Counted from the stretch's first letter, positions 11,688 through 25,342 are shown. The stretch: 64,000 bases of DNA from Ricordea florida (GCA_949710005.1 OX453272.1:21055929-21119928), one strand, 5' to 3'. A program made the numbers and translations. The notes: generated by a model not told the origin, from the letters alone.

Positions 11688-12302
11688 AGCCATAGATCAA
11701 AATTTAGCTAAGAAGATGTAGATTGTGTGATATAATTTTCAGAGGGGTTTACTTAGCCGTTTTTGAGAACGAGCTATTCTAAAACAGTGTAATTTCTCAA
11801 AATCAGCCCGTACGGTCGCGTAAGCGTTAGTGTACAAAAGGTAGTCTACTTGAAAGGGCCATTTCTCGGATTGTACTGAACCGATTTGAGTGAGCCATAG
11901 ATCAAAATTTAGCTAAGAAGATGTAGATTGTGTGATATAATTTTCAGAGGGGTTTACTTAGCCGTTTTTTAAAAAGGGCTATTCTAAAACAGTGTAATTT
12001 CTCAAAATCAGCCCGTACGGTCGCGTAAGCGTTAGTGTACAAAAGGTAGTCAACTTGAAAGGGCCATTTCTCGGGTTGTACTGAACCGATTTGAGTGAGC
12101 CATAGATCAAAATTTAGCTAAGAAGATGTAGATTGTGTGATATAATTTTCAGAGGGGTTTACTTAGCCGTTTTTGAGAACGAGCTATTCTAAAACAGTGT
12201 AATTTCTCAAACTCAGCCCGTACGGTCGCGTAAGCGTTAGTGTACAAAAGGTAGTCTACTTGAAAGGGCCATTTCTCGGGTTGTACTGAACCGATTTGAG
12301 TG
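11688..12302 (+). repeat. Three monomers of HOR copy 1 that copy 2 lacks
   Basis: In copy 1 the monomer with 'gtgtaaaaaagg' (11483) is separated from the 'aagcctt' monomer (12303) by three others, including one with 'ttttttaaaaaggg' and 'gtcaactt' and one with 'aaactcagcc'. In copy 2 the equivalents (15789 and 15994) are adjacent. This 615-bp difference accounts for the fall in offset from 4306 to 3691 bp. Either copy 2 lost them or copy 1 gained them; direction is not determinable here. Confidence 0.75.
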
Positions 12303-15172
12303 AGCCATAGATCAAAATTTAGCTAAGAAGATGTAGATTGTGTGATATAATTTTCAGAGGGGTTTACTTAGCCGTTTTTGAGAACGAGCTATTCTAAAAC
12401 AGTGTAATTTCTCAAAATCAGCCCGTACGGTCGCGTAAGCCTTAGTGTACAAAAGGTAGTCTACTTGAAAGGGCCATTTCTCGGGTTGTACTGAACCGAT
12501 TTGAGTGAGCCATAGATCAAAATTTAGCTAAGAAGATGTAGATTGTGTGATATAATTTTCAGAGGGGTTTACTTAGCCGTTTTTTAAAAAGGGCTATTCT
12601 TAAACAGTGTAATTTGTCAAAATCAGCCAGTACGGTCGCGTAAGCGTTAGTGTACAAAAGGTAGTCTACTTGAAAGGGCCATTTCTCGGGTTGTACTGAA
12701 CCGATTTGAGTGAGCCATAGATCAAAATTTAGCTAAGAAGATGTAGATTGTGTGATATCATTTTCAGAGGGGTTTACTTAGCCGTTTTTGAGAACGAGCT
12801 ATTCTAAAACAGTGTAATTTCTCAAAATCAGCCCGTACGGTGGCGTAAGCGTTAGTGTACAAAAGGTAGTCTACTTGAAAGGGCCATTTCTCGGGTTGTA
12901 CTGAATCGATTTGAGTGAGCCATAGATCAAAATTTAGCTAAGAAGATGTAGATTGTGTGATATAATTTTATGAGGGGTTTACTTAGCCGTTTTTGAGAAC
13001 GAGCTATTCTAAAACAGTGTAATTTCTCAAAATCAGCCCGTACGGTCGCGTAAGCGTTAGTGTACAAGAGGTAGTCTACTTGAAAGGGCCATTTCTCGGG
13101 TTGTACTGAACCGATTTGAGTGAGCCATAGATCAAAATTTAGCTAAGAAGATGTAGATTGTGTGATATCATTTTCAGAGGGGTTTACTTAGCCGTTTTTG
13201 AGAACGAGCTATTCTAAAACAGTGTAATTTCTCAAAATCAGCCCGTACGGTCGCGTAAGCGTTAGTGTGCAAAAGGTAGTCTACTTGAAAGGGCCATTTC
13301 TCGGGTTGTACTGAACCGATTTGAGTGAGCCATAGATCAAAATTTAGCTAAGAAGATGTAGATTGTGTGATATAATTTTCAGAGGGGTTTACTTAGCCGT
13401 TTTTGAGAACGAGCTATTCTAAAACAGTGTAATTTCTCAAAAGCAGCCCGTACGGTCGCGTAAGCCTTAGTCTACAAAAGGTAGTCTACTTGAAAGGGCC
13501 ATTTCTCGGGTTGTACTGAACCGATTTGAGTGAGCCATAGATCAAAATTTAGCTAAGAAGATGTAGATTGTGTGATATAATTTTATGAGGGGTTTACTTA
13601 GCCGTTTTTGAGAACGAGCTATTCTAAAACAGTGTAATTTCTCAAAATCAGCCCGTACGGTCGCGTAAGCGTTAGTGTACAAAAGGTAGTCTACTTGAAA
13701 GGGCCATTTCTCGGGTTGTACTGAACCGATTTGAGTGAGCCATAGATCAAAATTTAGCTAAGAAGATGTAGATTGTGTGATATAATTTTCAGAGGGGTTT
13801 ACTTAGCCGTTTTTGAGAACGAGCTATTCTAAAACAGTGTAATTTCTCAAAATCAGCCCGTACGGTCGCGTAAGCGTTAGTGTACAAAAGGTAGTCTACT
13901 TGAAAGGGCCATTTCTCGGGTTGTACTGAACCGATTTGAGTGAGCCATAGATCAAAATTTAGCTAACAAGATGTAGATTGTGTGATATAATTTTCAGAGG
14001 GGTTTACTTAGCCGTTTTTGAGAACGAGCTATTCTAAAACAGTGTAATTTCTCAAAATCAGCCCGTACGGTCGCGTAAGCGTTAGTGTACAAAAGGTAGT
14101 CTACTTGAAAGGGCCATTTCTCGGGTTGTACTGAACCGATTTGAGTGAGCCATAGAACAAAATTTAGCTAAGAAGATGTAGATTGTGTGATATAATTTTC
14201 AGAGGGGTTTACTTAGCCGTTTTTGAGAACGGGCTATTCTAAAATAGTGTAATTTGTCAAAATCAGCCCGTACGGTCGCGTAAGCGTTAGTGTACAAAAG
14301 GTAGTCTACTTGAAAGGGCCATTTCTCGGGTTGTACTGAACCGATTTGAGTGAGCCATAGATCAAAATTTAGCTAAGAAGATGTAGATTGTGTGATATAA
14401 TTTTCAGTGGGGTTTACTTAGCCGTTTTTGAGAACGAGCTATTCTAAAACAGTGTAATTTCTCAAAATCAGCCCGTACGGTCGCGTAAGCGTTAGTGTAC
14501 AAAAGGTAGTCTACTTGAAAGGGCCATTTCTCGGGTTGTACTGAACCGATTTGAGTGAGCCATAGATCAAAATTTAGCTAAGAAGATGTAGATTGTGTGA
14601 TATAATTTTCAGAGGGGTTTACTTAGCCGTTTTTGAGAACGAGCTATTCTAAAACAGTGTAATTTCTCAAAATAAGCCCGTACGGTCGCGTAAGCCTTAG
14701 TGTACAAAAGGTAGTAAACTCGAAAGGCCCATTTCTCGGGTTGTACTGAACCGATTTGAGTGAGCCATAGATCAAAATTTAGCTAAGAAGATGTAGATTG
14801 TGTGATATTTTTTTTAGAGGGGTTTACTTAGCCGTTTTTTAGAACGAGCTATTCTAAAACAGTGTAATTTCTCAAAATCAGCCCGTACGGTCGCGTAAGC
14901 GTTAGTGTACAAAAGGTAGTCTACTTGAAAGGGCCATTTCTCGGGTTGTACTGAACCGATTTGAGTGAGCCATGGATCAAAATTTAGCTAAGAAGATGTA
15001 GATTGAGTGATATAATTTTCAGAGGGGTTTACTTAGCCGTTTTTTAAAACGAGCTATTCTAAAACAGGGTAATTTCTCAAAATCAGCCCGTATGGTCGCG
15101 TAAGCCTTAGTGTACAAAAGGTAGTCTACTTGAAAGGGCCATTTCTCGAGTTGTAATGAACCGATTTGAGTG

Positions 15173-15582
15173 AGCCATAGATCAAAATTTAGCTAAGAAG
15201 ATGTAGATTGTGTGATATAATTTTCAGAGGGGTTTACTTAGCCGTTTTTGAGAACGAGCTATTCTAACACAGTGTAATTTCTCAAAATCAGCCCGTACGG
15301 TCGCGTAAGCGTTAGTGTACAAAAGAAAGTCTACTTGAAAGGGCCATTTCTCGGGTTGTACTGAACCGATTTGAGTGAGCCATAGATTAAAATTTAGCTA
15401 AGAAGATGTAGATTGTGTGATATAATTTTCAGAGGGGTTTACTTAGCCGTTTTTGAGAACGAGCTATTTTAAAACAGTGTAATTTCTCAAAATCAGCCCG
15501 TACGGTCGCGTAAGCGTTAGTGTACAAAAGGTAGTCTACTTGAAAGGGCCATTTCTCGGGTTGTACTGAACCGATTTGAGTG
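15173..15582 (+). repeat. Two-monomer insertion in copy 2 of the 19-mer HOR
   Basis: Copy 1 passes directly from the 'cccgtatgg' monomer (11072) to the 206-bp monomer (11277). Copy 2 has two extra monomers between them. These carry private changes such as 'ttctaacac' and 'aaagaaagt' in the first and 'catagattaa' with 'agctatttta' in the second. They explain the rise in offset from 3896 to 4306 bp. Confidence 0.75.
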
Positions 15583-15788
15583 AGCCATAGATCAAAATTT
15601 AGCTAAGAAGATGTAGATTGTGTGATATAAATTTTAAGAGGGATTTACTTAGCCGTTTTTGAGAACGAGCTATTCTAAAACAGTGTAATTTCTCAAAATC
15701 AGCCCGTACGGTCGCTTAAGCGTTAGTGTGCAAAAGGTAGTCTACTTGAAAGGGCCATTTCTCGGGTTGTACTGAACCGATTTGAGTG
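15583..15788 (+). repeat. 206-bp monomer in copy 2 of the 19-mer HOR
   Basis: This copy carries the same 'gatataaattttaagaggg', 'tcgcttaagcg' and 'gtgtgc' combination as 11277-11482. It is the last monomer with a net length change before a run of 218 monomers (15789-60478) that stays on the 205-bp lattice. Confidence 0.88.
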
Positions 15789-16608
15789 AGCCATAGATCA
15801 AAATTTAGCTAAGAAGATGTAGATTGTGTGATATAATTTTCAGAGGGGTTTACTTAGCCGTTTTTGAGAACGAGCTATTCTAAAACAGTGTAATTTCTCA
15901 AAATCAGCCCGTACGGTCGCGTAAGCGTTAGTGTAAAAAAGGTAGTCTACTTAAAAGGGCCATTTCTTGGGTTGTACTGAACCGATTTGAGTGAGCCATA
16001 GATCAAAATTTAGCTAAGAAGATGTAGATTGTGTGATATAATTTTCAGAGGGGTTTACTTAGCCGTTTTTGAGAACGAGCTATTCTAAAACAGTGTAATT
16101 TCTCAAAATCAGCCCGTACGGTCGCGTAAGCCTTAGTGTACAAAAGGTAGTCTACTTGAAAGGGCCATTTCTCGGGTTGTACTGAACCGATTTGAGTGAG
16201 CCATAGATCAAAATTTAGCTAAGAAGATGTAGATTGTGTGATATAATTTTCAGAGGGGTTTACTTAGCCGTTTTTTAAAAAGGGCTATTCTTAAACAGTG
16301 TAATTTGTCAAAATCAGCCAGTACGGTCGCGTAAGCGTTAGTGTACAAAAGGTAGTCTACTTGAAAGGGCCATTTCTCGGGTTGTACTGAACCGATTTGA
16401 GTGAGCCATAGATCAAAATTTAGCTAAGAAGATGTAGATTGTGTGATATCATTTTCAGAGGGGTTTAGTTAGCCGTTTTTGAGAACGAGCTATTCTAAAA
16501 CAGTGTAATTTCTCAAAATCAGCCCGTACGGTGGCGTAAGCGTTAGTGTACAAAAGGTAGTCTACTTGAAAGGGCCATTTCTCGGGTTGTACTGAACCGA
16601 TTTGAGTG

Positions 16609-16813
16609 AGCCATAGATCAAAATTTAGCTAAGAAGATGTAGATTGTGTGATATAATTTTCAGAGGGGTTTACTTAGCCGTTTCCTAAAAAGGGCTATTC
16701 TTAGACAGTGTAATTTGTCAAAATCAGCCCGTACGGTCGCGTAAGCGTTAGTGTACAAAAGGTAGTCTACTTGAAAGGGCCATTTCTCGGGATGTACTGA
16801 ACCGATTGGAGTG
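16609..16813 (+). repeat. Representative 'AAAAAGGG'-class divergent monomer
   Basis: The segment after 'gccg' reads 'tttcctaaaaagggctattc' and is followed by 'ttagacagtg' and 'ttgtcaaaa', so the inverted repeat of the consensus is disrupted in both arms; the monomer also reads 'cgggatgtac'. Members of this class lie near 895, 8481, 9510, 11960, 12580, 16265, 16681, 20578, 23241, 34925, 35340, 37591 and 38001. Those with 'gggatgtac' (16791, 20686, 23351, 35446, 38111) are spaced 19, 13, 59 and 13 monomers apart, which makes them good anchors for the higher-order structure. Confidence 0.85.
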
Positions 16814-17838
16814 AGCCATAGATCAAAATTTAGCTAAGAAGATGTAGATTGTGTGATATAATTTTCAGAGGGGTTTACTTAGCCGTTTTTGAGAACGAGC
16901 TATTCTAAAACAGTGTAATTTCTCAAAATCAGCCCGTACGGTCGCGTAAGCGTTAGTGTACAAAAGGTAGTCTACTTGAAAGGGCCATTTCTCGGGTTGT
17001 ACTGAACCGATTTGAGTGAGCCATAGATAAAAATTTAGCTAATAAGATGTAGATTGTGTGATATCATTTTCAGAGGGGTTTACTTAGCCGTTTTTGAGAA
17101 CGAGCTATTCTAAAACAGTGTAATTTCTCAAAATCAGCCCGTACGGTCGCGTAAGCGTTAGTGTACAAAAGGTAGTCTACTTGAAATGGCCATTTCTCGG
17201 GTTGTACTGAACCGATTTGAGTGAGCCATAGATCAAAATTTAGCTAAGAAGATGTATATTGTGTGATATAATTTTCAGAGGGGTTTACTTAGCCGTTTTT
17301 GAGAACGAGCTATTCTAAAACAGTGTAATTTCTCAAAATCAGCCCGTACGGTCGCGTAAGCGTTAGTGTACAAAAGGTACTCTACTTGAAAGGGCCATTT
17401 CTCGGGTTGTACTGAACCGATTTGAGTGAGCCATAGATCAAAATTTAGCTAAGAAGATGTAGATTGTGTGATATCATTTTCAGAGGGGTTTACTTAGCCG
17501 TTTTTGAGAACGAGCTATTCTAAAACAGTGTAATTTCTCAAAATCAGCCCGTACGGTCGCGTAAGCGTTAGTGTACAAAAGGTAGTCTACTTGAAAGGGC
17601 CATTTCTCGGGTTGTACTGAACCCACTTGAGTGAGCCATAGATCAAAATTTAGCTAAGAAGATGTAGATTGTGTGATATAATTTTCAGAGGGGTTTACTT
17701 AGCCGTTTTTGAGAACGAGCTATTCTAAAACAGTGTAATTTCTCAAAATCAGCCCGTACGGTCGCGTAAGCGTTAGTGTACAAAAGGTAGTCTACTTGAA
17801 AGGGCCATTTCTCGGGTTGTACTGAACCCACTTGAGTG

Positions 17839-18043
17839 AGCCATAGATCAAAATTTAGCTAAGAGGATGTAGATTGTGTGATATAATTTTCAGAGGGGTT
17901 TACTTAGTTGTTTTTTAGAACGAGCTATTCTAAAACAGTGTAATTTCTCAAAATCAGCCCGTACGGTCGCGTAAGCGTTAGTGTACAAAAGGTAGTCTAC
18001 TTGAAAGGGCCATTTCTCGGGTTGTACTGAACCGATTTGAGTG
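17839..18043 (+). repeat. Representative 'TTGTTTTTTAG'-class variant monomer
   Basis: The consensus 'gccgtttttgag' reads 'gttgttttttag' here (three substitutions, removing one CpG and disturbing the left arm of the inverted repeat). I located 24 such monomers: motif starts at 17907, 19752, 21802, 24467, 26312, 27542, 29387, 31437, 33077, 36562, 39227, 40867, 42302, 43122, 44967, 46607, 47837, 50502, 52142, 53372, 54602, 55627, 56652 and 60137. Every spacing is a whole multiple of 205 bp (4 to 17 monomers). The monomer before usually ends 'gaacccacttgag' instead of 'gaaccgatttgag', and the one after is usually close to consensus. The class is absent from the first 17.9 kb. Confidence 0.88.
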
Positions 18044-19769
18044 AGCCATAGATCAAAATTTAGCTAAGAAGATGTAGATTGTGTGATATAATTTTCAGAG
18101 GGGTTTACTTAGCCGTTTTTGAAAACGAGCTATTCTAAAACAGTGTAATTTCTCAAAATCAGCCCGTACGGTCGCGTAAGCGTTAGTGTACAAAAGGAAC
18201 TCTACTTGAAAGGGCCATTTCTCGGGTTGTACTGAACCGATTTGAGTGAGCCATAGATCAAAATTTAGCTAAGAAGATGTAAATTGTGTGATATAATTTT
18301 CAGAGGGGTTTACTTAGCCGTTTTTGAGAACGAGCTATTCTAAAAGAGTGTAATTTCTCAAAATCAGCCCGTACGGTAGCGTAAGCGTTAGTGTACAAAA
18401 GGTAGTCTACTTGAAAGGGCCATTTCTCGGGTTGTACTGAACCGATTTGAGTGAGCCATACATCAAAATTTGGCTAAGAAGATGTAGATTGTGTGATATA
18501 ATTTTCAGAGGGATTTACTTAGCCGTTTTTGAGAACGAGCTATTCTAAAACAGTGTAATTTCTCAAAATCAGCCCGTACGGTCGCGTAAGCGTTAGTGTA
18601 CAAAAGGTAGTCTACTTGAAAGGGCCATTTCTCGGGTTGTACTGAACCGATTTGAGTGAGCCATATGTCAAAATTTAGCTAAGAAGATGTAGATTGTGTG
18701 ATATAATTTTCAGAGGGGTTTACTTAGCCGTTTTTGAGAACGAGCTATTCTAAAACAGTGTAATTTCTCAAAATCAGCCCGTGCGGTCGCGTAAGCGTTA
18801 GTGTACAAAAGGTAGTCTACTTGAAAGGGCCATTTCTCGGGTTGTACTGAACCGATTGGAGTGAGCCATAGATCAAAATTTAGCTAAGAAGATGTAGATT
18901 GTGTGATATAATTTTCAGAGGGGTTTACTTAGCCGTTTTTGAGAACGAGCTATTCTAAAACAGTGTAATTTCTCAAAATCAGCCCGTACGGTCGCGTAAG
19001 CGTTAGTGTACAAAAGGTAGTCTACTTGAAAGGGCCATTTCTCGGGTTGTACTGAACCGATTTGAGTGAGCCATAGATCAAAATTTAGCTAAGAAGATGT
19101 AGATTGTGTGATATAATTTTCAGAGGGGTTTACTTAGCCGTTTTTGAGAACGAGCTATTCTAAAACAGTGTAATTTCTCAAAATCAGCCCGTACGGTCGC
19201 GTAAGCGTTAGTGTACAAAAGGTATTCTACTTGAAAGGACCATTTCTCGGGTTGTACTGAACCGATTTGAGTGAGCCATAGATCAAAATTTAGCTAAGAA
19301 GATGTAGATTGTGTGATATCATTTTCAGAGGGGTTTACTTAGCCGTTTTTGAGAACGAGCTATTCTAAAACAGTGTAATTTCTCAAAATCAGCCCGTTCG
19401 GTCGCGTAAGCGTTAGTGTACAAAAGGTAGTCTACTTGAAAGGGCCATTTCTCGGGTTGTACTGAACCCACTTGAGTGAGCCATAGATCAAAATTTAGCT
19501 AAGAAGATGTAGATTGTGTGATATAATTTTCAGAGGGGTTTACTTAGCCGTTTTTGAGAACGAGCTATTCTGAAACAGTGTAATTTCTCAAAATCAGCCC
19601 GTACGGTCGCGTAAGCGTTAGTGTACAAAAGGTAGTCTACTTGAAAGGGCCATTTCTCGGGTTGTACTGAACCCACTTGAGTGAGCCATAGATCAAAATT
19701 TAGCTAAGAAGATGTAGATTGTGTGATATAATTTTCAGAGGGGTTTACTTAGTTGTTTTTTAGAACGAG

Positions 19770-22700
19770 CTATTCTAAAACAGTGTAATTTCTCAAAATC
19801 AGCCCGTACGGTCGCGTAAGCGTTAGTGTACAAAAGGTAGTCTACTTGAAAGGGCCATTTCTCGGGTTGTACTGAACCGATTTGAGTGAGCCATAGATCA
19901 AAATTTAGCTAAGAAGATGTAGATTGTGTGATATAATTTTCAGAGGGGTTTACTTAGCCGTTTTTGAGAACGAGCTATTCTAAAACAGTGTAATTTCTCA
20001 AAATCAGCCCGTACGGTCGCGTAAGCGTTAGTGTACAAAAGGAACTCTACTTGAAAGGGCCATTTCTCGGGTTGTACTGAACCGATTTGAGTGAGCCATA
20101 GATCAAAATTTAGCTAAGAAGATGTAAATTGTGTGATATAATTTTCAGAGGGGTTTACTTAGCCGTTTTTGAGAACGAGCTATTCTAAAAGAGTGTAATT
20201 TCTCAAAATCAGCCCGTACGGTAGCGTAAGCGTTAGTGTAGAAAAGGTAGTCTACTTGAAAGGGCCATTTCTCGGGTTGTACTGAACCGATTTGAGTGAG
20301 CCATACATCAAAATTTGGCTAAGAAGATGTAGATTGTGTGATATAATTTTCAGAGGGATTTACTTAGCCGTTTTTGAGAACGAGCTATTCTAAAACAGTG
20401 TAATTTCTCAAAATCAGCCCGTACGGTCGCGTAAGCGTTAGTGTACAAAAGGTAGTCTACTTGAAAGGGCCATTTCTCGGGTTGTACTGAACCGATTTGA
20501 GTGAGCCATAGATCAAAATTTAGCTAAGAAGATGTAGATTGTGTGATATAATTTTCAGAGGGGTTTACTTAGCCGTTTCTTAAAAAGGGCTATTCTTAGA
20601 CAGTGTAATTTGTCAAAATCAGCCCGTACGGTCGCGTAAGCGTTAGTGTACAAAAGGTAGTCTACTTGAAAGGGCCATTTCTCGGGATGTACTGAACCGA
20701 TTTGAGTGAGCCATAGATCAAAATTTAGCTAAGAAGATGTAGATTGTGTGATATAATTTTCAGAGGGGTTTACTTAGCCGTTTTTGAGAACGAGCTATTC
20801 TAAAACAGTGTAATTTCTCAAAATCAGCCCGTACGGTCGCGTAAGCGTTAGTGTACAAAAGGTAGTCTACTTGAAAGGGCCATTTCTCGGGTTGTACTGA
20901 ACCGATTTGAGTGAGCCATAGATAAAAATTTAGCTAATAAGATGTAGATTGTGTGATATCATTTTCAGAGGGATTTACTTAGCCGTTTTTGAGAACGAGC
21001 TATTCTAAAACAGTGTAATTTCTCAAAATCAGCCCGTACGGTCGCGTAAGCGTTAGTGTACAAAAGGTAGTCTACTTGAAAGGGCCATTTCTCGGGTTGT
21101 ACTGAACCGATTTGAGTGAGCCATAGATCAAAATTTAGCTAAGAAGATGTATATTGTGTGATATAATTTTCAGAGGGGTTTACTTAGCCGTTTTTGAGAA
21201 CGAGCTATTCTAAAACAGTGTAATTTCTCAAAATCAGCCCGTACGGTCGCGTAAGCGTTAGTGTACAAAAGGTACTCTACTTGAAAGGGCCATTTCTCGG
21301 GTTGTACTGAACCGATTTGAGTGAGCCATAGATCAAAATTTAGCTAAGAAGATGTAGATTGTGTGATATCATTTTCAGAGGGGTTTACTTAGCCGTTTTT
21401 GAGAACGAGCTATTCTAAAACAGTGTAATTTCTCAAAATCAGCCCGTACGGTCGCGTAAGCGTTAGTGTACAAAAGGTAGTCTACTTGAAAGGGCCATTT
21501 CTCGGGTTGTACTGAACCCACTTGAGTGAGCCATAGATCAAAATTTAGCTAAGAAGATGTAGATTGTGTGATATAATTTTCAGAGGGGTTTACTTAGCCG
21601 TTTTTGAGAACGAGCTATTCTAAAACAGTGTAATTTCTCAAAATCAGCCCGTACGGTCGCGTAAGCGTTAGTGTACAAAAGGTAGTCTACTTGAAAGGGC
21701 CATTTCTCGGGTTGTACTGAACCCACTTGAGTGAGCCATAGATCAAAATTTAGCTAAGAAGATGTAGATTGTGTGATATAATTTTCAGAGGGGTTTACTT
21801 AGTTGTTTTTTAGAACGAGCTATTCTAAAACAGTGTAATTTCTCAAAATCAGCCCGTACGGTCGCGTAAGCGTTAGTGTACAAAAGGTAGTCTACTTGAA
21901 AGGGCCATTTCTCGGGTTGTACTGAACCGATTTGAGTGAGCCATAGATCAAAATTTAGCTAAGAAGATGTAGATTGTGTGATATAATTTTCAGAGGGGTT
22001 TACTTAGCCGTTTTTGAGAACGAGCTATTCTAAAACAGTGTAATTTCTCAAAATCAGCCCGTACGGTCGCGTAAGCGTTAGTGTACAAAAGGAACTCTAC
22101 TTGAAAGGGCCATTTCTCGGGTTGTACTGAACCGATTTGAGTGAGCCATAGATCAAAATTTAGCTAAGAAGATGTAAATTGTGTGATATAATTTTCAGAG
22201 GGGTTTACTTAGCCGTTTTTGAGAACGAGCTATTCTAAAAGAGTGTAATTTCTCAAAATCAGCCCGTACGGTAGCGTAAGCGTTAGTGTACAAAAGGTAG
22301 TCTACTTGAAAGGGCCATTTCTCGGGTTGTACTGAACCGATTTGAGTGAGCCATACATCAAAATTTGGCTAAGAAGATGTAGATTGTGTGATATAATTTT
22401 CAGAGGGATTTACTTAGCCGTTTTTGAGAACGAGCTATTCTAAAACAGTGTAATTTCTCAAAATCAGCCCGTACGGTCGCGTAAGCGTTAGTGTACAAAA
22501 GGTAGTCTACTTGAAAGGGCCATTTCTCGGGTTGTACTGAACCGATTTGAGTGAGCCATAGATCAAAATTTAGCTAAGAAGATGTAGATTGTGTGATATA
22601 ATTTTCAGAGGGGTTTACTTAGCCGTTTTTGAGAACGAGCTATTCTAAAACAGTGTAATTTCTCAAAATCAGCCCGTACGGTCGCGTAAGCGTTAGTGTA

Positions 22701-25342
22701 CAAAAGGAACTCTACTTGAAAGGGCCATTTCTCGGGTTGTACTGAACCGATTTGAGTGAGCCATAGATCAAAATTTAGCTAAGAAGATGTAAATTGTGTG
22801 ATATAATTTTCAGAGGGGTTTACTTAGCCGTTTTTGAGAACGAGCTATTCTAAAAGAGTGTAATTTCTCAAAATCAGCCCGTACGGTAGCGTAAGCGTTA
22901 GTGTACAAAAGGTAGTCTACTTGAAAGGGCCATTTCTCGGGTTGTACTGAACCGATTTGAGTGAGCCATACATCAAAATTTGGCTAAGAAGATGTAGATT
23001 GTGTGATATAATTTTCAGAGGGATTTACTTAGCCGTTTTTGAGAACGAGCTATTCTAAAACAGTGTAATTTCTCAAAATCAGCCCGTACGGTCGCGTAAG
23101 CGTTAGTGTACAAAAGGTAGTCTACTTGAAAGGGCCATTTCTCGGGTTGTACTGAACCGATTTGAGTGAGCCATAGATCAAAATTTAGCTAAGAAGATGT
23201 AGATTGTGTGATATAATTTTCAGAGGGGTTTACTTAGCCGTTTCTTAAAAAGGGCTATTCTTAGACAGTGTAATTTGTCAAAATCAGCCCGTACGGTCGC
23301 GTAAGCGTTAGTGTACAAAAGGTAGTCTACTTGAAAGGGCCATTTCTCGGGATGTACTGAACCGATTTGAGTGAGCCATAGATCAAAATTTAGCTAAGAA
23401 GATGTAGATTGTGTGATATAATTTTCAGAGGGGTTTACTTAGCCGTTTTTGAGAACGAGCTATTCTAAAACAGTGTAATTTCTCAAAATCAGCCCGTACG
23501 GTCGCGTAAGCGTTAGTGTACAAAAGGTAGTCTACTTGAAAGGGCCATTTCTCGGGTTGTACTGAACCGATTTGAGTGAGCCATAGATAAAAATTTAGCT
23601 AATAAGATGTAGATTGTGTGATATCATTTTCAGAGGGGTTTACTTAGCCGTTTTTGAGAACGAGCTATTCTAAAACAGTGTAATTTCTCAAAATCAGCCC
23701 GTACGGTCGCGTAAGCGTTAGTGTACAAAAGGTAGTCTACTTGAAAGGGCCATTTCTCGGGTTGTACTGAACCGATTTGAGTGAGCCATAGATCAAAATT
23801 TAGCTAAGAAGATGTATATTGTGTGATATAATTTTCAGAGGGGTTTACTTAGCCGTTTTTGAGAACGAGCTATTCTAAAACAGTGTAATTTCTCAAAATC
23901 AGCCCGTACGGTCGCGTAAGCGTTAGTGTACAAAAGGTACTCTACTTGAAAGGGCCATTTCTCGGGTTGTACTGAACCGATTTGAGTGAGCCATAGATCA
24001 AAATTTAGCTAAGAAGATGTAGATTGTGTGATATCATTTTCAGAGGGGTTTACTTAGCCGTTTTTGAGAACGAGCTATTCTAAAACAGTGTAATTTCTCA
24101 AAATCAGCCCGTACGGTCGCGTAAGCGTTAGTGTACAAAAGGTAGTCTACTTGAAAGGGCCATTTCTCGGGTTGTACTGAACCCACTTGAGTGAGCCATA
24201 GATCAAAATTTAGCTAAGAAGATGTAGATTGTGTGATATAATTTTCAGAGGGGTTTACTTAGCCGTTTTTGAGAACGAGCTATTCTAAAACAGTGTAATT
24301 TCTCAAAATCAGCCCGTACGGTCGCGTAAGCGTTAGTGTACAAAAGGTAGTCTACTTGAAAGGGCCATTTCTCGGGTTGTACTGAACCCACTTGAGTGAG
24401 CCATAGATCAAAATTTAGCTAAGAAGATGTAGATTGTGTGATATAATTTTCAGAGGGGTTTACTTAGTTGTTTTTTAGAACGAGCTATTCTAAAACAGTG
24501 TAATTTCTCAAAATCAGCCCGTACGGTCGCGTAAGCGTTAGTGTACAAAAGGTAGTCTACTTGAAAGGGCCATTTCTCGGGTTGTACTGAACCGATTTGA
24601 GTGAGCCATAGATCAAAATTTAGCTAAGAAGATGTAGATTGTGTGATATAATTTTCAGAGGGGTTTACTTAGCCGTTTTTGAGAACGAGCTATTCTAAAA
24701 CAGTGTAATTTCTCAAAATCAGCCCGTACGGTCGCGTAAGCGTTAGTGTACAAAAGGAACTCTACTTGAAAGGGCCATTTCTCGGGTTGTACTGAACCGA
24801 TTTGAGTGAGCCATAGATCAAAATTTAGCTAAGAAGATGTAAATTGTGTGATATAATTTTCAGAGGGGTTTACTTAGCCGTTTTTGAGAACGAGCTATTC
24901 TAAAAGAGTGTAATTTCTCAAAATCAGCCCGTACGGTAGCGTAAGCGTTAGTGTACAAAAGGTAGTCTACTTGAAAGGGCCATTTCTCGGGTTGTACTGA
25001 ACCGATTTGAGTGAGCCATACATCAAAATTTGGCTAAGAAGATGTAGATTGTGTGATATAATTTTTAGAGGGATTTACTTAGCCGTTTTTGAGAACGAGC
25101 TATTCTAAAACAGTGTAATTTCTCAAAATCAGCCCGTACGGTCGCGTAAGCGTTAGTGTACAAAAGGTAGTCTACTTGAAAGGGCCATTTCTCGGGTTGT
25201 ACTGAACCGATTTGAGTGAGCCATAGATCAAAATTTAGCTAAGAAGATGTAGATTGTGTGATATAATTTTCAGAGGGGTTTACTTAGCCGTTTTTGAGAA
25301 CGAGCTATTCTAAAACAGTGTAATTTCTCAAAATCAGCCCGT
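19770..25342 (+). repeat. 13-mer higher-order repeat, 2665 bp, about 2.1 copies (block 1)
   Basis: Markers at exactly 2665 bp (13 x 205) include 'ggaactct' (20041/22706 and 22091/24756), 'gggatgtac' (20686/23351) and 'agttgttttttag' (21802/24467), along with 'aaaagagtg', 'ggtagcg', 'catacatc' plus 'tttggct', 'gataaaaa' plus 'aataagatg' and 'gatgtatatt'. Differences between copies are single bases, for example 'gtgtagaaaagg' near 20236 and 'gagggattt' against 'gaggggttt' near 20966. The left limit is the non-matching 'agttg' monomer at 19752, the right limit the 'gtgcgg' variant at 25341. Confidence 0.87.

Larger units (their letters stand above)
8960..16600 (+). repeat. 19-mer higher-order repeat, 3896 bp, two edited copies
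   Basis: Copy 1 runs from about 9010 to 12905 and copy 2 from 12906 to about 16600. Shared markers at 3896 bp (19 x 205 plus one base from the 206-bp monomer) include 'ctgaatcgat' (about 9005 and 12901), 'tttatgagg', 'ctaacaag' (about 10068 and 13964), 'catagaaca' (10261 and 14157), 'aaaatagtg' with 'ttgtcaaaa', 'cagtgggg', 'gtaaactcg' and 'catggatc'. Downstream the spacing rises to 4306 bp (markers 11320/15626 and 11625/15931) and then falls to 3691 bp (12441/16132 and 12842/16532). Copy 2 therefore gained two monomers and lost three. This is what unequal exchange in whole-monomer steps would leave. Confidence 0.88.
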
